Assembly (NCBI RefSeq): GCF_026341275.1
Contig: NZ_JAIFZO010000002.1
Location: 756,361-820,360, forward strand
Source of the DNA: Streptomyces ortus
GTDB lineage: Bacteria > Actinomycetota > Actinomycetes > Streptomycetales > Streptomycetaceae
Reading direction: 5' to 3'
DNA: 64,000 nt
Shown: positions 59,708 to 64,000 of the stretch, in pieces
Numbering within the stretch: position 1 is the stretch's first letter
How the letters are laid out: every line of letters begins with the position of its first letter
Notes under the pieces: generated by a model
Told to the model about the DNA's origin: nothing
The model's database searches: none
What the model saw: only the letters and a program-made list of their open reading frames with translations
Position numbers and translations under genes: made by a program

Positions 59708-60100
59708 GTGATCGAGTTTGTGCGGAACGTCCGGTTGTGGTTCGCGCCTGCGCGGATCGAGGACGAAGGGGTCACCCCGGACTACCGGTTCTCGTTGGCG
59801 AACGAGCGGACGTTCCTGGCGTGGCTGCGGACCTCCCTCGCGCTGATCGGCGGCGGTTTCGCCGTGGACCAGTTCCTGCCGGATCTGCGGTGGGCGTGGC
59901 GGGCCGGGCTCGCCCTCGGACTGCTGGCCGCGGGAGTGCTGTGCGCGCTGCGGTCGGTGAACCACTGGGTGCGCTGCGAGCGCGCGATGCGCCGGGGCGA
60001 GGACCTGCCGGTGTCCCGGTTCCCGGCCCTGCTGAGCATCGGCGTGGCCCTGGTGGCCCTCGCGATGGTGGTGGTCGTGCTGGCGGGGTGGGAGTCGTGA
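59708..60100 (+). CDS. DUF202 (YidH family) membrane protein
   Basis: A 130-residue protein with three helices. It begins VIEFVRNVRLWFAPARIEDE; the family signature is YRFSLANERTFLAWLRTSLA. Start GTG 59708 (an in-frame GTG six bases earlier is possible). Overlaps the next gene as GTGA. Function unknown; DUF202 proteins usually occur as such pairs. Confidence 0.85.
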   Translation: MIEFVRNVRLWFAPARIEDEGVTPDYRFSLANERTFLAWLRTSLALIGGGFAVDQFLPDLRWAWRAGLALGLLAAGVLCALRSVNHWVRCERAMRRGEDLPVSRFPALLSIGVALVALAMVVVVLAGWES

Positions 60101-60426
60101 CGGTGGACGCCGGCGGGCCCACGGTCCGGGACCCGGGACTCCAGCCGGAACGCACCCGGCTGGCCTGGCGGCGGACGACACTCGCGGCGACCGTGGCCGC
60201 CGTACTCGCCGGGAAGTCGGCGCTGCGCGAAGGGCCGGACGTGACCGCGCTGCTGGTGTGCGCGCTGTGCTGCGGGCTGTGGCTGGGCTTCCTCGCGGTG
60301 GCACACCGCCGGATCCGCGCCCTGTCCGGGAGCGTGCCCCCGACGGCGTTGACCCCGGGACATGCGAGCACCGCGGCCCTGTGCACGATCGCACTCGCCG
60401 CCTGCGCGACGGCACTGGTCTTCTGA
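60097..60426 (+). CDS. Second DUF202 membrane protein
   Basis: A 109-residue membrane protein with three helices. LQPERTRLAWRRTTLAATVA is the DUF202 signature, shifted toward the N-terminus compared with its upstream partner. The GTG start overlaps the partner's stop codon, so the two are translationally coupled and probably form one complex. Function unknown. Confidence 0.83.
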   Translation: MTVDAGGPTVRDPGLQPERTRLAWRRTTLAATVAAVLAGKSALREGPDVTALLVCALCCGLWLGFLAVAHRRIRALSGSVPPTALTPGHASTAALCTIALAACATALVF

Positions 60427-60481
60427 GAACCGCCCCTCACCGAGACGCCCATCACGTTTCGTCCGCCCACTGGACGGCATA

Positions 60482-60493
60482 CCGACCGGTCGG
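60482..60493. promoter_or_regulatory. Palindrome CCGACCGGTCGG upstream of acyl-CoA operon
   Basis: Perfect 12-bp palindrome (extended imperfectly to AT...AT on both sides), 45 nt before the phosphotransferase start. Same core as the operator at 57962-57985. Likely binding site for a TetR-type repressor controlling the phosphotransferase/acyl-CoA dehydrogenase operon. Confidence 0.55.
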
Positions 60494-60537
60494 CATCATA
60501 TGGGGGAGCCCTGATCCCCGCCTACGGAGGCAACACG

Positions 60538-61560
60538 ATGAGTCCAGACCACCCGCCAGGTCTCGATCTCGACCGGCTGCGCGGCCTGCTCGACAGCGAG
60601 CGCCCCGGGCTGGTCGACGGCCCGCTGACCGGCCGGCTGATCGAGGGCGGACGGTCGAACCTCACGTACGCGGTCACGGACGGCACCTCCCGGTGGGTCG
60701 TGCGCCGGCCGCCGCTCGGGCACGTCCTGGCCACCGCGCACGACATGAAGCGCGAGCACCGGGTGATCAGCGCGCTGCACCCGACCGCCGTACCCGTGCC
60801 GCGGACCCTGCTGCTGTGCGAGGACGTCGAGGTGCTGGGCGCGCCGTTCTACGTCATGGACTTCGTGGAGGGCACGCCCTACCGGACCGCCGAGCAGCTC
60901 GCCCCGCTCGGCCCGGAGCGCACGCGCGGCGCGGTGCTCGGCCTCGTCGACACCCTGGTCGAGCTGCACGCCGTGGACCCCGCCGAAGTGGGCCTCGCCG
61001 ACTTCGGCCGGCCCGAGGGCTTCCTGGACCGGCAACTGCGCCGCTGGGGAAAGCAGTTGGACGCCTCCCGCAACCGCGAGCTGGCCGGGATCGACGAACT
61101 GCACGCCGCCCTCGGCCGCGAACTGCCGCACTCCCCCGCCGCCACCGTCGTGCACGGCGACTACCGCCTCGACAACGTGCTGATCGGCGAGGACGACCGG
61201 ATCAGGGCGATCCTCGACTGGGAGATGTCCACGCTGGGCGACCCGCTCACCGACCTGGGCCTGCTGGTCATGTACAGCATCCCGCTGGGCCTGCCCGACT
61301 CCCCCGTCTCCACCACCGCGACGGCCGCCGGGCACCCGTCACCGGCCGAGCTGATCGAGCGGTACGCCGCGCGCTCGGGGCGCGACGTGTCCGCCGTCGC
61401 CTGGTACACGGCGTTCGCCTGGTTCAAGCTCGCCGTGATCCTGGAGGGCATCCACTACCGCTACACGCTCGGCCAGACCGTCGGCGCGGGCTTCGACCAA
61501 ATCGGCGACCTGGTGCCCGTGTTCATCGAGCACGGCCTGACCACCCTTCAGGAAGGCTGA
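60538..61560 (+). CDS. APH-fold phosphotransferase (ACAD10/11 N-domain type)
   Basis: A 340-residue aminoglycoside-phosphotransferase/choline-kinase fold protein. GGRSNLTYAVTDGTSRWVVR is the nucleotide loop, VVHGDYRLDNVLIGEDDR (His206, Asp208) the catalytic loop and AILDWEMSTLGDPLTDLG the metal site. In mammals this domain is fused to an acyl-CoA dehydrogenase (ACAD10/11) that handles 4-hydroxy acids by phosphorylating the hydroxyl; here the same two functions are adjacent genes 7 nt apart. A role in hydroxy-fatty-acid breakdown is inferred from that. GGAGG ribosome site. Confidence 0.88.
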   Translation: MSPDHPPGLDLDRLRGLLDSERPGLVDGPLTGRLIEGGRSNLTYAVTDGTSRWVVRRPPLGHVLATAHDMKREHRVISALHPTAVPVPRTLLLCEDVEVLGAPFYVMDFVEGTPYRTAEQLAPLGPERTRGAVLGLVDTLVELHAVDPAEVGLADFGRPEGFLDRQLRRWGKQLDASRNRELAGIDELHAALGRELPHSPAATVVHGDYRLDNVLIGEDDRIRAILDWEMSTLGDPLTDLGLLVMYSIPLGLPDSPVSTTATAAGHPSPAELIERYAARSGRDVSAVAWYTAFAWFKLAVILEGIHYRYTLGQTVGAGFDQIGDLVPVFIEHGLTTLQEG

Positions 61561-61567
61561 CCGCATC

Positions 61568-62800
61568 ATGGACTTCGCGTTCGACGCACGCACCGAGGAA
61601 CTGCGCGCCAAGCTGCTCGCCTTCATGGACGAGTACGTCTATCCGGCGGAGGAAGTGGCCCACGAGCAGCGCCAGTTGCTGGCCTCGCCGTGGGACACCC
61701 CGGCCGTCGTCGAGGAGTTGAAGGCCGAGGCCCGCCGTCAGGGGCTGTGGAACCTCTTCCTGCCGGACTCGGAGTACGGGGCCGGGCTGACGAACCTCCA
61801 GTACGCGCCGCTCGCCGAGATCACCGGCCGCTCCCCGCAGCTGGCGCCCACCGCGCTGAACTGCGCGGCGCCCGACACCGGCAACATGGAGGTGCTCAGC
61901 CAGTTCGGGGACGAGCAGCAGCGCAAGCAGTGGCTGGAGCCGCTGCTCGCCGGTGAGATCCGGTCGGCGTTCGCGATGACCGAGCCGGAGGTGGCCTCCT
62001 CGGACGCCACCAACATCACCACGCTGATCGAGCGGGCCACCGACCCGGCGTCCGGTACCGACGAGTACGTCGTCACCGGCCGCAAGTGGTACATCTCCGG
62101 GGCCATGAACCCCGACTGCAAGATCTTCATCGTGATGGGCAAGACGGACCCCGGCGGCTCCGACATCCGCCGTCAGCAGTCGATGATCCTGGTGCCGCGC
62201 GACACCCCAGGCGTCGAGGTGAAGCGCGCGATGCAGGTGTACGGCTACGAGGACCACTCCCACGGGGGCCACGCAGAGGTCGTCTTCCACGGGGCGCGGG
62301 TGCCGGTCGCGAACCTCATCGGCGAGGAGGGCGGCGGCTTCGCCATCGCCCAGGCGCGGCTCGGGCCCGGCCGTATCCACCACTGCATGCGGCTGATCGG
62401 CATGGCCGAGCGGGCGATCGAGCTGATGTGCCGGCGCGCGGTCTCCCGCGAGGCGTTCGGCAAGTCGCTGGCCCAGCAGGGGGTCGTCCACAACTGGATC
62501 GCGGACGCGCGGGTCGCCGTCGAGCAGCTGCGGCTGCTGGTCCTGAAGACCGCCTGGATGATGGACACGGTGGGCAACAAGGGCGCGCACACGGAGATCC
62601 AGGCGATCAAGATCGCTACGCCTCGTACGGTGGTCGACATCATCGACAAGGCGATCCAGCTGCACGGTGCGGGGGGTGTGAGTCAGGACTTCCCGCTGGC
62701 CGAGCTGTGGGCGGGGGCTCGTACGCTGAAGTTGGCCGACGGGCCTGACGAGGTGCATCAGCGCTCGCTGGCGCGGCATGAGCTGAAGAGGTACGTCTGA
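61568..62800 (+). CDS. Acyl-CoA dehydrogenase (ACAD10/11-like)
   Basis: A 410-residue FAD enzyme. The flavin/substrate region starts AFAMTEPEVASSDATNI, followed by WYISGAMNPDCKIFIVMGKT; ARLGPGRIHHCMRLIGMAER and VSREAFGKSLAQQGVVHNWI are the C-terminal helical landmarks, and RTLKLADGPDEVHQRSLARH is typical of ACAD10/11. Pairs with the upstream phosphotransferase (7-nt gap, GGAAGG). It ends before a long hairpin shared with the convergent TetR gene. Confidence 0.92.
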   Translation: MDFAFDARTEELRAKLLAFMDEYVYPAEEVAHEQRQLLASPWDTPAVVEELKAEARRQGLWNLFLPDSEYGAGLTNLQYAPLAEITGRSPQLAPTALNCAAPDTGNMEVLSQFGDEQQRKQWLEPLLAGEIRSAFAMTEPEVASSDATNITTLIERATDPASGTDEYVVTGRKWYISGAMNPDCKIFIVMGKTDPGGSDIRRQQSMILVPRDTPGVEVKRAMQVYGYEDHSHGGHAEVVFHGARVPVANLIGEEGGGFAIAQARLGPGRIHHCMRLIGMAERAIELMCRRAVSREAFGKSLAQQGVVHNWIADARVAVEQLRLLVLKTAWMMDTVGNKGAHTEIQAIKIATPRTVVDIIDKAIQLHGAGGVSQDFPLAELWAGARTLKLADGPDEVHQRSLARHELKRYV

Positions 62801-62882
62801 TCCTCTGGCGAGGGTGGGGTTTTCGCCCCCGCCCCCTACCCTCCCCCATCGCCACCGCATGGGGGCTGCGCCCCTCCCCCAT

Positions 62883-62932
62883 TGCGCAGTTGCCCGCGCC
62901 CCCAGGCACCTGGGGGCGCGGGCAACTGCGCA
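62883..62932. terminator. 24-bp perfect hairpin between convergent genes
   Basis: Positions 62883-62906 and 62909-62932 are exact complements with a 2-nt loop; the arms contain the CGCGCCCCC/GGGGGCGCG core of the dispersed element. Placed between the convergent acyl-CoA dehydrogenase (ends 62800) and TetR gene (ends 62951), it should work as a two-way terminator. Confidence 0.85.
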
Positions 62933-62950
62933 GTCCTTTACGCCGCGGCC

Positions 62951-63583
62951 CTATGGGCGGAGTGCTCGAAGCAGGAGATCGGCGAGGTGGTCCGCCACCT
63001 CCTGCTGGGTGAGGGGACCGTCGGGGCGGTACCACGTGGACAGGTGGTGCACGGACCCGAAGTGGTAGTCGACGACGAGGTCCGCCGGGGTCTTCTTCGA
63101 GAAGACCCCCGCCTCCTGGCCCTCCTCGACCAGCGCGCGGAACCGCTCGTGGTACCGCCGCCGCTCGGCCCGTACCTGCTTGTTCTTCTCCGGGCTCAGA
63201 TGGTGCATCGAGCGGAAGAAGATCGACGCGTCGTCGAGGTTGTCGATCGTCGTGACGACGACGTCGGCGGCGGCGCCCCGCAGCCGCTCCTCGACCGGCG
63301 CGTCGGCGTCCGCGAAGGAGTCGAGCCGCTCCTGCTGCACCCGCAGCACCCGCGCGTACACCTCGTGGAGCAGATCGTCCTTGGAACCGAAGTAGTGGTA
63401 CAGCGCACCCTTGGTGACACCGGCCGCTTCGACGATCTCCTGGACCGAGGTGCGGTCGTAGCCGCGCTCGGCGAAGAGCCGGGTGGCGGCGGCCAGCAGC
63501 CGCCTCGGAACGGGCGTGCCGTCCCCGTCCGTCGTCCTGGGCACTGCCGCCACCTGCCTTCCAGTGTTCTTTGTGTTGTTCAC
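62951..63583 (-). CDS. TetR-family regulator
   Basis: A 210-residue repressor. The HTH region is RLLAAATRLFAERGYDRTSV, QEIVEAAGVTKGALYHYFGS, KDDLLHEVYARVLRVQQERL. The C-terminal ligand domain contains ASIFFRSMHHLSPEKNKQVR. The start is uncertain: GTG 63583 is used; GTG 63553 or 63544 and ATG 63628 are in frame. It lies downstream of an acyl-CoA ligase on the same strand and converges on the acyl-CoA dehydrogenase operon, so it probably senses an acyl-CoA. It is the only TetR gene seen near the three CCGACCGGTCGG sites. Confidence 0.88.
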   Translation of the reverse strand: MNNTKNTGRQVAAVPRTTDGDGTPVPRRLLAAATRLFAERGYDRTSVQEIVEAAGVTKGALYHYFGSKDDLLHEVYARVLRVQQERLDSFADADAPVEERLRGAAADVVVTTIDNLDDASIFFRSMHHLSPEKNKQVRAERRRYHERFRALVEEGQEAGVFSKKTPADLVVDYHFGSVHHLSTWYRPDGPLTQQEVADHLADLLLRALRP

Positions 63584-63677
63584 GTGGTAGAGGCTGTTCA
63601 GGGCGCTCCGGTTGCCCGCCCGGCCCATTCACCCGCGATGTCCACTTCGTTTGCTTCGCCCGCGTTGTCCGCTCCGT

Positions 63678-64000
63678 CTACGGGATGTCGTGCGGACGGG
63701 AGCGCAGTTCCCTCCGGAGGATCTTCCCACTGGCCGTCTTCGGCAGCTCGGGCAGGATCTCCACCTGCCGCGGGTACTTGTAGGCGGCCAGTCTCTCCTT
63801 GCAGTACGCGGCGAGCGCGGCCGGGTCCTCCGCCGCGCCGGGCCGCAGGCTGATGTACGCCTTGACGGTCTCGCCGCGATATCCGTCGGGCACTCCGACG
63901 ACGGCTGCCTCCCGCACGGCCGGGTGGGTGTAGAGGACGTCCTCGACCTCGCGCGGCCACACCTTGAAGCCGGACGCGTTGATCATGTCCTTCTTGCGGT
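63678..64000 (-). CDS. Acyl-CoA ligase (AMP-binding), C-terminal part
   Basis: Only the last about 107 codons are in the window. The frame enters reading RKKDMINASGFKVWPREVED, the hinge/A8-type motif of ANL-family ligases, then VREAAVVGVPDGYRGETVKA and the catalytic Lys in LPKTASGKILRREL. This is the C-terminal lid domain of a fatty-acyl- or aryl-CoA ligase. Its stop is 50 nt before the longest possible TetR frame (95 nt before the start used here), so the two are likely co-transcribed. Confidence 0.9.
   Translation of the reverse strand, partial: RKKDMINASGFKVWPREVEDVLYTHPAVREAAVVGVPDGYRGETVKAYISLRPGAAEDPAALAAYCKERLAAYKYPRQVEILPELPKTASGKILRRELRSRPHDIP

Overview
The window is a piece of a Streptomyces chromosome. 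It is about 70% GC, uses GTG and TTG starts freely, and carries two adjacent chaplin genes of the chpC-chpH type, which is diagnostic of aerial-hypha-forming streptomycetes. It also carries several copies of the GC-rich intergenic element with the core GGGGCGCGGGGAACGGCGC, and a gluconate/idonate locus next to housekeeping genes.

Layout. 1-1152: chaplin genes (long, cell-wall-anchored type cut by the window edge; short ChpH type). 1265-2930: an M20 metallohydrolase and tRNA-Leu(GAG). 2997-8414: an ABC exporter with one ATPase (reading frame broken near its N-terminus) and two FtsX/MacB-type permeases, divergent from an OmpR-type response regulator and its histidine kinase. 8706-14130: a 1322-residue membrane-bound single-module NRPS with the domain order of epsilon-poly-L-lysine synthetase (A-PCP, then three soluble domains between six membrane segments), followed by an M1 zinc aminopeptidase of the kind that degrades such polymers.

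14401-44880: the main feature, a single-strand 30-kb operon for an extracellular-type contractile injection system (eCIS). Read in the direction of transcription (right to left) it contains sheath, inner tube, a zinc-ribbon protein, a small baseplate-type protein, a DUF4255 cap, an AAA+ ATPase, a 106-residue accessory protein, a 2197-residue DUF4157 protein, a likely immunity protein, hub adaptor, LysM protein, gpD hub, gpV spike, a Cys/His-rich spike tip, gp25, two large gpJ-like baseplate proteins, a beta-helical tail protein, a DUF6519 protein and an N-acetylmuramoyl-L-alanine amidase. The last 350 codons of the DUF4157 gene and the next gene are strikingly AT-rich compared with the rest. 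The codons end in a His-Me-finger-like nuclease motif. The best reading is an eCIS-loaded polymorphic toxin with an exchangeable, horizontally acquired tip and its own immunity protein.

45156-50594: a YchJ-type SEC-C protein, then a gluconate/idonate locus (FadR-type regulator divergent from gluconokinase, gluconate permease, gluconate 5-dehydrogenase, L-idonate 5-dehydrogenase). 50828-55024: Tat-exported class A beta-lactamase, a cytochrome b / SUOX-fold molybdoenzyme pair, an APC permease preceded by nine copies of an 8-bp repeat. 55043-64000: a helical-repeat protein, a flavin dehydrogenase divergent from a DMT exporter, NUDIX hydrolase, a DUF202 pair, and a fatty-acid-type set (APH-fold phosphotransferase, acyl-CoA dehydrogenase, TetR regulator, acyl-CoA ligase cut by the right edge). 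Three promoters in this last part share the palindrome CCGACCGGTCGG, suggesting a local TetR regulon. No prophage head or integration genes, insertion sequences or CRISPR arrays were seen.
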